Shown: positions 9,736 to 17,970 of the stretch, in pieces
Position numbering within the stretch: the stretch's first letter is position 1
How the letters are laid out: each line of letters starts with the position of its first letter
Assembly: GCA_900109895.1 (NCBI GenBank)
Contig: FOBR01000003.1
Location: 233,690-297,689, forward strand
Direction of reading: 5' to 3'
Source of the DNA: a bacterium A37T11
GTDB taxonomy: Bacteria; Bacteroidota; Bacteroidia; Sphingobacteriales; Sphingobacteriaceae
DNA length: 64,000 nucleotides
Translations under genes and position numbers: made by a program
The notes under the pieces: generated by a model
Seen by the model: only the letters and a program-made list of their open reading frames with translations
Databases searched by the model: none
Told to the model about the DNA's origin: nothing

Positions 9736-10911
9736 ATGATAAGAATCTTTTTCCTTGGTGGGCTTATGGCCCTGATGTCCTGTGGTAACCCGCAACGGCA
9801 AGATACAGCACATGCACAAAAAGGGGATACTACTGCCACCAATACGAACACTCTATTAGCAGATACCAATGTTTTTAAGGATACGATAGACGGTAAAGCG
9901 GTTAGGTTATATACCATCAGGAATGCTTCGGGTATTACGGCGTCCATCACCAATTATGGCGGCAGGCTGGTAAGCCTCTTGGTTCCGGACAGTGCCGGAA
10001 AACTGACCGATGTGATTGTGGGTCCTGGATCATTGAAAGACTATGAGGCGTCTACAGAACCTTATTTTGGTGCCAGCATTGGGCGTGTGGGTAACCGCAT
10101 TGCCAAAGGGACATTTACACTGGACGGGAAAACCTACCATATTTTTACCAACAATGGTATAAATACATTGCACGGTGGTAAAAAGGGTTTTCAATATGTT
10201 GTTTGGGATGCAGCCCAACCGAATGATTCTACGCTGCAGCTTAGCTATAACTCTCCGGATGGCGAAGAGAATTTTCCGGGGAACCTGGCTGTCAAGATTA
10301 CTTTTACCTTAAAAGGCGACCGGTCTTTAAACTTGGAATATGAGGCCAAAACCGATAAAAGGACACCGGTGAACCTGACGAATCATGGATTTTTCAATTT
10401 GAATGGTGCAGGAAGTGGCACAATTGATAGGCATATCCTGCAGATTGATGCTGACCGGTATACTCCTATTGACAGCTCATTAATACCTTTTGGGCGTCTT
10501 GACAAGGTAGCAGGAACCCCGTTTGATTTCAGAACGCCCACAACTATTGGCAGCCGTATCAATGAAAAAAATGAACAGCTGGCATTTGGTAAAGGTTATG
10601 ATCATAATTATGTACTGAACAAGCCTGCTCCAGGGGCTTATAGCCATGCTGCGAAGGTAGTGGGCGACAAAAGTGGGATTGTGATGGATATTTATACCAC
10701 GGAGCCTGGGCTGCAGTTTTACAGTGGTAATTTTATGCTGGGCGCAAATTTGCTTAAACATGGGCTTAAAGATGATCACCGCACGGCAATTGCCTTAGAG
10801 ACCCAACATTTTCCGGATGCAGTAAATCAACCGGCATTCCCATCCATTATTTTAGAGCCTGGAAAAGTGTATCAAACACATTCGGCTTATGTGTTTTCGG
10901 TTAAAAAATAA
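9736..10911 (+). CDS. galM: Aldose 1-epimerase (mutarotase), lipoprotein
   Basis: 391 residues. The N-terminus has a lipoprotein signal ending LMSC (Cys16), followed by a Thr/Asn-rich linker to about residue 45, so the enzyme is membrane-anchored in the envelope, not cytoplasmic. The GalM fold is shown by TNYGGRLVSL, GRVGNRIAKG, TNHGFFNL with the catalytic-site histidine, DHNYVL and ALETQHFPDAVNQP near the C-terminus with the catalytic glutamate. It interconverts alpha and beta anomers of aldoses such as galactose or glucose. The anchored form suggests it acts on sugars freed outside the inner membrane. Confidence 0.92.
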   Translation: MIRIFFLGGLMALMSCGNPQRQDTAHAQKGDTTATNTNTLLADTNVFKDTIDGKAVRLYTIRNASGITASITNYGGRLVSLLVPDSAGKLTDVIVGPGSLKDYEASTEPYFGASIGRVGNRIAKGTFTLDGKTYHIFTNNGINTLHGGKKGFQYVVWDAAQPNDSTLQLSYNSPDGEENFPGNLAVKITFTLKGDRSLNLEYEAKTDKRTPVNLTNHGFFNLNGAGSGTIDRHILQIDADRYTPIDSSLIPFGRLDKVAGTPFDFRTPTTIGSRINEKNEQLAFGKGYDHNYVLNKPAPGAYSHAAKVVGDKSGIVMDIYTTEPGLQFYSGNFMLGANLLKHGLKDDHRTAIALETQHFPDAVNQPAFPSIILEPGKVYQTHSAYVFSVKK

Positions 10912-10991
10912 TACTGAGTTCTGTTATGAAATAGTACTGCGGTCAAAATTTCTTTGCAGAAATTGCCCGGCAGGGGTATTAACCTTAATTC

Positions 10992-11058
10992 TGTACTGCA
11001 ATGATGAGCTTACCAATATTAGCTCACTACAATAATGGTAAGCCATCATTGCAGTACA
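10992..11058. repeat. 67-bp imperfect palindrome between convergent genes
   Basis: TGTACTGCAATGATG (10992-11006) is exactly complementary to CATCATTGCAGTACA (11044-11058). The next part, GCTTACCAATATT against AATAATGGTAAGC, continues the pairing with two mismatches, leaving a 10-nt loop (11021-11030). It lies in the 263-bp gap between the epimerase gene and the convergent pectinase-like gene. It has no clear U-run, so it could be a two-way terminator or a small palindromic mobile repeat. Confidence 0.6.
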
Positions 11059-11174
11059 CTAAAGTTGGACACCAAAGTATCGCACCAAATCTTCCACCGC
11101 GATCAGACTTATCAACCATAAGAAAAAAAATAATTACCCGATATCTCAAAAATCAATTTAAAGAGCCTTAAATA

Positions 11175-11918
11175 TTAAAAAATAGGGATACCCTTCGCAT
11201 CTGAAGTGTGCTTCACCTCCATATCCACATTGTTTCCCTCGTCTAAAAACGGTTTACCAGATGTCTCTACATAAGAGTCGGTCAGCGATACAGCCGAGCA
11301 GTTGGAAAAGATTAGCCCGGTGTTGCCCGTACTTATCTTACTGATGACGGCAATCCTGGTAATTCGTACTTGCTTACATGCTGAGTAAACCTGTACCTTC
11401 CCAGCGGCCCCCCAGAAGTTTACAGAATCTACTTGAATACCCTTACACTGCCTAAAATCTAATAGCCCGGGGATGGTGGGGCTTTCCTTTGTCAGAAACC
11501 CTTTTTCCTGCTGGTCATGTATGGCATCCAGGAGGTAGCGGCCATTGCCTTCTATAACACCTAGCCCCGATATGCCAATGTTTTCTTGGCCCTCGGCATG
11601 AATGAGTGCTTGTGGCTGGCCATTGGCCATGTAATCATAGACAGAGGTGGCGCCAACCAGCACGGCGCCCTCATGTAGTTTGAGGGTGACATTGGACTTG
11701 AGTTGGATACTGCCGGTGAGGTAGCGACCTACATAAAATACCAGGCGGCCACCACCCTGGTCATGAATATAGTCGATGGCTTTTTGGATGGCTTTGGTGT
11801 TTAGTGTGCTGCCATTTGATTTGATGCCAAACAATGAAGCTTGGTAATCTTTACTGATAGCCAGGAAAGGCGAGCAGAAGCCCAACAGGAGGCCAAATGT
11901 CGTGAAGAAGCGTTTCAT
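11175..11918 (-). CDS. Small exported beta-helix protein, GH28/pectate-lyase-like
   Basis: 247 residues with a signal peptide (FTTFGLLLGFCSPFLA). Residues 30-75 (NTKAIQKAIDYIHDQGGGRL, then YLTGSIQLKSNVTL) match the N-terminal strand-loop region of the GH28/pectate-lyase-3 superfamily and resemble the neighbouring 494-residue protein. The protein is about half the usual GH28 length, and the NxD and DD catalytic motifs of the neighbour are not found. It may be a lyase-like or binding variant, or a degenerate duplicate. It overlaps the upstream gene by one base and closes the minus-strand operon. Confidence 0.65.
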   Translation of the reverse strand: MKRFFTTFGLLLGFCSPFLAISKDYQASLFGIKSNGSTLNTKAIQKAIDYIHDQGGGRLVFYVGRYLTGSIQLKSNVTLKLHEGAVLVGATSVYDYMANGQPQALIHAEGQENIGISGLGVIEGNGRYLLDAIHDQQEKGFLTKESPTIPGLLDFRQCKGIQVDSVNFWGAAGKVQVYSACKQVRITRIAVISKISTGNTGLIFSNCSAVSLTDSYVETSGKPFLDEGNNVDMEVKHTSDAKGIPIF

Positions 11919-13402
11919 TATTTTTTTATATATTTAGATTGATGGATAAAAAGCTGTTTCTTTTTTTTGCTGTCAGGCTCATTAAAGCTTAGGCCTTTCA
12001 CCATGGCATTAGTCACATAGTCTAGTACGACGGCAGGGCGGTAGTCTCTTTGTTTGGCGGTGAGGCGGACGTTCTCAAAATGAATGCCCTGTGCATAGCG
12101 TACATATACTCCCCAGGCAGGAAGTTCCTTGAACTGGGAGAATTCAGGGTATTTGTCAGCCATAAGTGGTACGCTGTCCAGTTCTGCATCGGTAGTGCCA
12201 CGTTTGGCATAATAAGGGTTGCCACCGCCGGGATATACCATCTCAATGTTTGTGAGGTATACATCCTGGATAAGGTATTGAGGCATGCCCACAATGCTGG
12301 CTGGTGAGATATTACGGGGCAGATCTTCAACAGGTCCCTCGTAGTTGTAACCCGAGTCTGGCTTGCTGGCCGGCACTTCAGCATAGACATTAGAGATTCG
12401 GATGTTTTTCATGATTGGTTTTTTTCCTCCACTCCACCGATCCCCAATCCGCAGGTAAATGACATTACCTGTATGAATGGCTTTAAGGCCATCTACTTCG
12501 ATATTTTCGATCTCAGCTCCATCCACCGCCGCAAAGGTGATGGCTGAACGGTAGGTATCAAACACGTGCAGGTTGGTGACCTTGAAATTTTTAAAGCCAC
12601 CCCGTGATACCGTTCCAAATTTCAGTCCATTAGCACTTGAGCGGATTGTACAATTGTCAACCACCACGTTCTGGCAAATCTTTGTAAAGTCATGAGATTT
12701 AAAGCAGATACCGTCATCTGCCGCGTCAAAATATGAATTCCGAATAACCACGCTATCGCAGTCAACCACGTCTATGCCGTCGTTGTTCCAATATGACTTG
12801 CTGTCTACGCGGATGTTTTCAACCAGGAGGTTCTTACACTGATCATATGTTTCATTCCAGCTGCCGGGGTCCTTGAGGGTGATGCCCTGTATGTGCACCT
12901 GCGTGCATTCCCTGAAGTAGAGATTCTGCGGGCGCATGGTCTCATTGGGGCGGTCATTTTTGAGTTGATCGCTTATCAGTCCGCTGTGGATGTAGTCAAT
13001 GACCCGGTTGGCAATTTCAAAACCACGACCATCGATCATACCTTCGCCGCTGATGCCAATGTCGTGCTGGCGGTAAGCAAAAAGAAGGGAAGTCCATCCG
13101 ATAAGTGAGTCCCTGACGTAGTCAAATGGCTGGATGGATCCGGCCAGCACCGCTCCTTTTTCCAAATGGAGCGTAACACCCGATTTGAGGTACAGGCTCC
13201 CGGTCACATAGATCCCCGAATCAAAGACCAACCTGCCCCCTCCCTGTTGGCTAACGTAGTCAATGGCATGTTGGAGAATAGCCGTATTGACATAAATGCC
13301 ATCGGCACGTGCGCCAAAGCTCTTGACCCGATAATCAGCCGCTTTAACAGCATCAAAGGTTGATACAACTAAAAAGAGTAAAAAAAAGAGGATTTTCTTC
13401 AT
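11918..13402 (-). CDS. GH28 family glycoside hydrolase (polygalacturonase-like)
   Basis: 494 residues with a signal peptide ending near AVKA (about residue 21). The right-handed beta-helix family is shown by NTAILQHAIDYVSQQGGGRL near 39-58, the NND-G-I-D motif at 206-211 and the paired aspartates Asp229-Asp230 in ADDGICFKS, which correspond to the GH28 NTD and DD motifs. The usual G-H-G motif is not obvious; SSANGLKFG occupies the expected place. GH28 enzymes cut alpha-galacturonosyl or rhamnogalacturonan bonds by inversion. Between a GH106-like enzyme and a second beta-helix protein, it probably attacks a pectic side chain. Confidence 0.85.
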   Translation of the reverse strand: MKKILFFLLFLVVSTFDAVKAADYRVKSFGARADGIYVNTAILQHAIDYVSQQGGGRLVFDSGIYVTGSLYLKSGVTLHLEKGAVLAGSIQPFDYVRDSLIGWTSLLFAYRQHDIGISGEGMIDGRGFEIANRVIDYIHSGLISDQLKNDRPNETMRPQNLYFRECTQVHIQGITLKDPGSWNETYDQCKNLLVENIRVDSKSYWNNDGIDVVDCDSVVIRNSYFDAADDGICFKSHDFTKICQNVVVDNCTIRSSANGLKFGTVSRGGFKNFKVTNLHVFDTYRSAITFAAVDGAEIENIEVDGLKAIHTGNVIYLRIGDRWSGGKKPIMKNIRISNVYAEVPASKPDSGYNYEGPVEDLPRNISPASIVGMPQYLIQDVYLTNIEMVYPGGGNPYYAKRGTTDAELDSVPLMADKYPEFSQFKELPAWGVYVRYAQGIHFENVRLTAKQRDYRPAVVLDYVTNAMVKGLSFNEPDSKKKKQLFIHQSKYIKK

Positions 13403-13415
13403 GTGATGGTTCGCT

Positions 13416-16265
13416 TTAATAGATTGTTACAGGGCCAATAAGCCCCATGGAAATGTTAGGTTGTGGCACCCGCTTACCATTCGTCCAGTATTGAGCTATG
13501 GGGTTGTCTGCCAAAGATTTCATATAGTTTCCCATGGTGGTGATGACGTGTATCTCTATCAGGTTCTCACCTAGCACTAGATAAGGGCTAATATCAAAAC
13601 TATAACGGCCGAACCAACGGGTCCCTGCGTCTTTACCATTTATAAATACCTGTGCAATACCATACACCTTGCCAAGATCTGCATAAGTTGCCTCACTTGC
13701 AGTAGCCGAAAAATTGTTCTTATAGATTACTGTCCCGGCAAAAGGCACGGCGCCGGGCAAATCTTTTAGATCTATGGGGTCAGGCAATGTGAGTTCCTGG
13801 ATGGCACCGCTGATGTGCTTAAACGTTAGCTTCCATGGGCTGGCGAACCGAATGACACCAGCAACAACTGGTGGCTGTTCTTTATATATAGGAACACTCT
13901 TTTCCTCCTTTGCAGCATTTTTATCAAATACGATTACGCGCAGATCTGCAGGAGCAAGAGACAGCTCGATACGCCGGTCGTTTTCCAAACGGTACCGCTG
14001 GCCAGTGTAAGGATCCCAATACCAGCCCGTCCGTCCGTGGTATAAGTCCTTGTGTGGCAGAATTGACACCGGATAGCTGTTTTCGTAGCTGGAGTTAAAA
14101 ATGAGAAGGATCTCCTGATCTTTTGCCTGATAGCGTACCTGGGTGATGAATGGGTTTCCTCCCACGATGTGTACATAAGGCGTGAGCTGATAACCGGCCT
14201 GCAGCTGCAGGTACCAGTCACCAAAATTGGCTTCCGGCTTTTTTATAAATACGTAGCGGTCGCTATAGGTCCGGATCTCGTTCATGATATGCTGTACCTC
14301 AGCCGTATGGACTACAGCCTGCTGCAGTCCCAACGATTGGTGAGGCTCGGTTTCCACACAAAAAAGCTTGCCTCCTGCTTTGACAAAGTTGAGTACCTGC
14401 CGGGCTGTCTGTGGAGACAGGCTATCCACCTGTACCAAGAACAAGCTGCTGTAGCGGCGCTGTCCGTAAATAATATAGCCGTCTTTAATGCGTGCCTGGT
14501 CCAGCAAATGATCTGAGATGTAGTCGCAGGCATTGCCATGCTGGTTCATAGCCTCCCAGATGAGAGATAAATAGGTAGGATAGGTAAGCGAAGGAAACGG
14601 TTCGTTCTGTGCTCCATATTGTGTCCACATATCATATACGGGTGGAAGTATGGCGATGTCGGCGTACATTTCTCCCTGTTGCAACAACGCAGACATACGC
14701 CCTTTATAGGCGTTCAGTAGCGAAAACCAAGGCCAGTAAGTATTGCGCTCGTTCATAAAGTTGCCATAGCGAATCCAGCCAGGGAACGGCGCATTAGGTG
14801 GTGAATAATTAAAACCATGGTAAATTGAGTGGGTGATGCCACTGATGAGGCTTTGGTCAGAGCAAAGTTTGATCATCTGCAGGGTTTCATTAAACACCAT
14901 ATCAGTATTAGTACACTCTTCGCAACTGATCAGGCGCTTGCCCTGCAAGTGTGCAGCCGAACTGACAAATTTATTGGTCATTGTATATGCGCGGCCTATC
15001 CGGTAGTCGGCCTCACCCATTTCTTCCCCGACACCATATTTTATCCAGGATTCACCCTCAGGGATATCCATGTTAAGGCTACCCTCAAGCGGATGATAGC
15101 CACGACCATAAGATTGTACGCGAGACTTCATGCCATTCCGGGTGCACCAGCTCTGGAAGGTTTCGATGAAGCGTTCGCGCATGAGTTCGGTTTTGGTCAG
15201 GTCAAAATCAAAACGAACGCGATTTATCGTGTCTAGAAAATTCTTCTCAAATTCAACCCCATAAGCATAATCATATACATTACCCATACCACCTATTTTG
15301 AATAGGATAAGCGGGAGGTAAGGCATTAGGTCATAACCACGCCGTTTCTGAAATTCATCCATCATATCCGCACACCAGTTAGCACCCTCCAACTCCATGC
15401 TGTCTGTAAACAACGCCCTGACCCTACCTTTTAACGGGCCAATTCGCTGTTGGATAGCATCAGTCATATGGTTCAGGTACTTCTCTACCGCAGCCTTATT
15501 AAAATGGTTAAGAACTTGGCCATTAGCACCTGGTGCTCCGTTTATCACTTGCAAAAATCCATGGGTTTTGATCAAGGCATAGATAGCATATCTTCCCTTA
15601 GGCAGGCTTTTTTTTATAAAACCACTGGGAATCTGGTCAGAAAGGTCCATAACCTCGTCCAATGACCGCATGGGGTTTGGCACTGCAAATACGCGAACTA
15701 CTTCCAGTTCACGGTGTGGAAAAGGACTAGTTGTTGCAGGGTCGGCCTCTTTGTAGAAATCGAGAAGCGGTGCTTCAAAATCGACAGCGCCCTCCACTTT
15801 TTTAACAGCAATAGTCATGATCTGGGCTTTTTCTTCCCCTTCCAGATATTCGGCGCCAAAAGGCCAGCCCGATCCAACGATGAGATCACAGACCAAATCC
15901 AGCTTGTTTGCCTCGGTCAGGGTAAAATCAAGTATGTCGATCCACTCATTGCTCAGCCATTGCAAGGAAGGAATGTCCAGGTCGTCAGTGCGCTGAGGGA
16001 ATTTGATCGGGTTGATCTCTACCCCGCCTATTCCGGCTTCCTTTAATAACATGAGTTCCCGTGCCAACTCATCTTTTTGCACCTTATCACCATTCCACCA
16101 CCACCGGACATAGGGGTGGTATAGGCGCGGAGGATCCTGAAACAGGCTATATAATGTATCTGAGGCAGGTGACTTTGCAGGACCAGCCATTGTAAAATAG
16201 GGGCGAATTAATAAGCTGCCGAACGACAGGGCAGTACTCTTTACAAGGAATGATCTTCTATTCAT
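13416..16265 (-). CDS. GH106-like glycosyl hydrolase (putative alpha-L-rhamnosidase)
   Basis: 949 residues, the usual size of the family. The N-terminus MNRRSFLVKS with a hydrophobic stretch looks like a signal (RR present, so Tat export is possible). YVRWWWNGDKV near residue 53, the AGIGGVEINP segment, and FTDSMELEGANW followed by FQKRRGYDLMPYLP are characteristic of GH106-type proteins. A C-terminal jelly-roll region (VFINGKDAGTRWFGRYSFD) resembles the sugar-binding domain of GH2. GH106 enzymes release L-rhamnose from rhamnogalacturonans. Its start overlaps the end of the upstream isomerase gene by 8 bp, so the two are probably translated together. Confidence 0.85.
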   Translation of the reverse strand: MNRRSFLVKSTALSFGSLLIRPYFTMAGPAKSPASDTLYSLFQDPPRLYHPYVRWWWNGDKVQKDELARELMLLKEAGIGGVEINPIKFPQRTDDLDIPSLQWLSNEWIDILDFTLTEANKLDLVCDLIVGSGWPFGAEYLEGEEKAQIMTIAVKKVEGAVDFEAPLLDFYKEADPATTSPFPHRELEVVRVFAVPNPMRSLDEVMDLSDQIPSGFIKKSLPKGRYAIYALIKTHGFLQVINGAPGANGQVLNHFNKAAVEKYLNHMTDAIQQRIGPLKGRVRALFTDSMELEGANWCADMMDEFQKRRGYDLMPYLPLILFKIGGMGNVYDYAYGVEFEKNFLDTINRVRFDFDLTKTELMRERFIETFQSWCTRNGMKSRVQSYGRGYHPLEGSLNMDIPEGESWIKYGVGEEMGEADYRIGRAYTMTNKFVSSAAHLQGKRLISCEECTNTDMVFNETLQMIKLCSDQSLISGITHSIYHGFNYSPPNAPFPGWIRYGNFMNERNTYWPWFSLLNAYKGRMSALLQQGEMYADIAILPPVYDMWTQYGAQNEPFPSLTYPTYLSLIWEAMNQHGNACDYISDHLLDQARIKDGYIIYGQRRYSSLFLVQVDSLSPQTARQVLNFVKAGGKLFCVETEPHQSLGLQQAVVHTAEVQHIMNEIRTYSDRYVFIKKPEANFGDWYLQLQAGYQLTPYVHIVGGNPFITQVRYQAKDQEILLIFNSSYENSYPVSILPHKDLYHGRTGWYWDPYTGQRYRLENDRRIELSLAPADLRVIVFDKNAAKEEKSVPIYKEQPPVVAGVIRFASPWKLTFKHISGAIQELTLPDPIDLKDLPGAVPFAGTVIYKNNFSATASEATYADLGKVYGIAQVFINGKDAGTRWFGRYSFDISPYLVLGENLIEIHVITTMGNYMKSLADNPIAQYWTNGKRVPQPNISMGLIGPVTIY

Positions 16266-17103
16266 GGAGGTGTGGCTGATATCGGGTTTGCAAAAGATTT
16301 TTTATCCAAAGGTTCAGTCGCCATTGCTCCTGCTGCGGATCTATTGGCCGGCCGGCCATTGGTAAATAAGGTGGCGGCCCGAATTCGGGGGTAAAAGTAA
16401 CAGCGGCATGCCCACTTTTTTCCATCGCGTTTACCCATCGGTCCCACACGGTTAAATGCGCCTGCAATGCTTCCTGGTATTCCGTAAAGGCGGGGTCGAC
16501 CACTTGTGGCCCTTCCATATGGCCCACCCGTGCATGGACATGCTTGGCGTGCGCAATGGCTGCATCTACCGCTTCAGCCTGGTCCTCCAGGTAGCTCTCA
16601 GACACGCAATACCAGTGCGATATATCTAAGGTCAGCGAAAGCTCAGGATGTTTCTGTAAGACCGGCAAAGTGGCGTGGGCGGCATACGTCCATTTATTGC
16701 GATGCGTTTCCAGGTATATAGGAATGCCTGTTCGTAGCTCTGCTTCCCGGCAAATGCCGATGCAAGCTTCCTTTTGCCCGGCCGTGAAATACTCCCGGCC
16801 CGGCTGCACACTTAGGAACAATGGTGGCAGAGTGCCTGCTCCAATCCCAAGCAGACGTTGGAGGTCCTCGTCCAGGTAATTTAGGTATTCATCCACATCG
16901 CACCATTGCCGGTTCACTGTCATAACAATAATATGCGCCAACCCCTGCTGCCGCAAGAGGGTAGGTACCTCATCACTCTCAGCCGTGCTGACCTGTGGAA
17001 ACCACTCGATCCCGGCATAACCGGCCTGTTTGACCCGCGGTAAAAAATCTTCCCATGCAACGTTTTCAAAGCCCCAGCGGGGGCAAAAGAACTTAACTTC
17101 CAA
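16258..17103 (-). CDS. Sugar phosphate isomerase/epimerase-type TIM barrel
   Basis: 281 residues of the xylose-isomerase-like TIM-barrel superfamily. Likely metal ligands are Glu in IYLETHRN, Asp and His in LDISHWYC, the histidines in HVHARVGHMEG, and Glu in FTPEFGPPPY. There is no signal peptide, so it is cytoplasmic. The family isomerises or epimerises sugars and sugar phosphates. In this locus it may act on the imported sugar, possibly rhamnose or an oxidised derivative, but no substrate can be read from the sequence. It lies between the PhyH and GH106 genes with gaps of 11 bp and minus 8 bp. Confidence 0.82.
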   Translation of the reverse strand: MEVKFFCPRWGFENVAWEDFLPRVKQAGYAGIEWFPQVSTAESDEVPTLLRQQGLAHIIVMTVNRQWCDVDEYLNYLDEDLQRLLGIGAGTLPPLFLSVQPGREYFTAGQKEACIGICREAELRTGIPIYLETHRNKWTYAAHATLPVLQKHPELSLTLDISHWYCVSESYLEDQAEAVDAAIAHAKHVHARVGHMEGPQVVDPAFTEYQEALQAHLTVWDRWVNAMEKSGHAAVTFTPEFGPPPYLPMAGRPIDPQQEQWRLNLWIKNLLQTRYQPHLHE

Positions 17104-17114
17104 TTTTCCTCCGT

Positions 17115-17930
17115 TTATTTATGGTAAATTAGCGGATTCTGGGCATCGTTATCAAGCACGTCACCTATGGTTAAGGTATCCAAATACGCTTGCGGAAGGA
17201 TGTTGGCCTTCCCGTTAAACACATTGCCTTCTGGCATATACGCACAAGTCATGGCCCGGCGGTAGCCCGGCGTCATGTTTGGCCCAGCGCCGTGAATGGT
17301 AAGCCCGTTATGGAAAGAGCATCCGCCAGCTTTCAATTTTGAAACAACCGGGCGCGTTTTTTTAAACTGAGGGTAAATTTCAAAGATGCTGTCCATATTC
17401 TTGCCAATAGGTTTATTGTCAAAGGAGGTTTCTTTAAAACTTTCAGGAAGGAAATACAGGCAGCCATTTTCGAGGGTTGCATCATCAAGCGCAACCCAGA
17501 TAGACAATGCCTTTCGATCAGAAAAGGACCAAAAAGGTGTGTCCAGGTGCCAAGAAGTTGGGTTAGCCCACGGTTTTTTAAACAAGGCCTGATCATGCCA
17601 AATGCGGATACCGTCAACACCGGCAAGTTGGGCGGCCATTTTTCCAATGCGCTCATCAAACATGATCTTTTTTACCTGCTCATTGGTTTGCCATAGATTA
17701 AGCAGCTGGTCAAACACTTTTGAGAAGTACTCAGCATCTTCGTTTATGCCGTCATCCATACCTACCTGAATGTTTTGCCCTGGAATTTTTATGCCGTTCC
17801 GTTCGGCAATGGCTACGGTGACGGCCACCCGCCATTCTTCAAGTTCTTCAGCATTCAAAAAGTCTTCAATAACAAGGAACCCGTTCTGTTGATATGATTC
17901 GATCTGTTGTTTTGATAATTCGGTATTCAT
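17115..17930 (-). CDS. Phytanoyl-CoA dioxygenase (PhyH) family protein
   Basis: 271 residues of the Fe(II)/2-oxoglutarate PhyH family. The iron ligands are visible as SWHLDTPFW (His128 and Asp130) and LTIHGAGPN (His213), with the 2-oxoglutarate-binding arginine probably Arg224 in GYRRAMT. The protein is complete and lacks a signal peptide. PhyH enzymes hydroxylate small molecules or open rings with oxygen. Its position directly after susD in a glycan-use operon suggests oxidation of a sugar or aglycone part of the substrate; this is inference. Confidence 0.88.
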   Translation of the reverse strand: MNTELSKQQIESYQQNGFLVIEDFLNAEELEEWRVAVTVAIAERNGIKIPGQNIQVGMDDGINEDAEYFSKVFDQLLNLWQTNEQVKKIMFDERIGKMAAQLAGVDGIRIWHDQALFKKPWANPTSWHLDTPFWSFSDRKALSIWVALDDATLENGCLYFLPESFKETSFDNKPIGKNMDSIFEIYPQFKKTRPVVSKLKAGGCSFHNGLTIHGAGPNMTPGYRRAMTCAYMPEGNVFNGKANILPQAYLDTLTIGDVLDNDAQNPLIYHK

Positions 17931-17970
17931 ATGAATGATTTGTATAGCTTTATTTTTAGTTAACCCAGGT

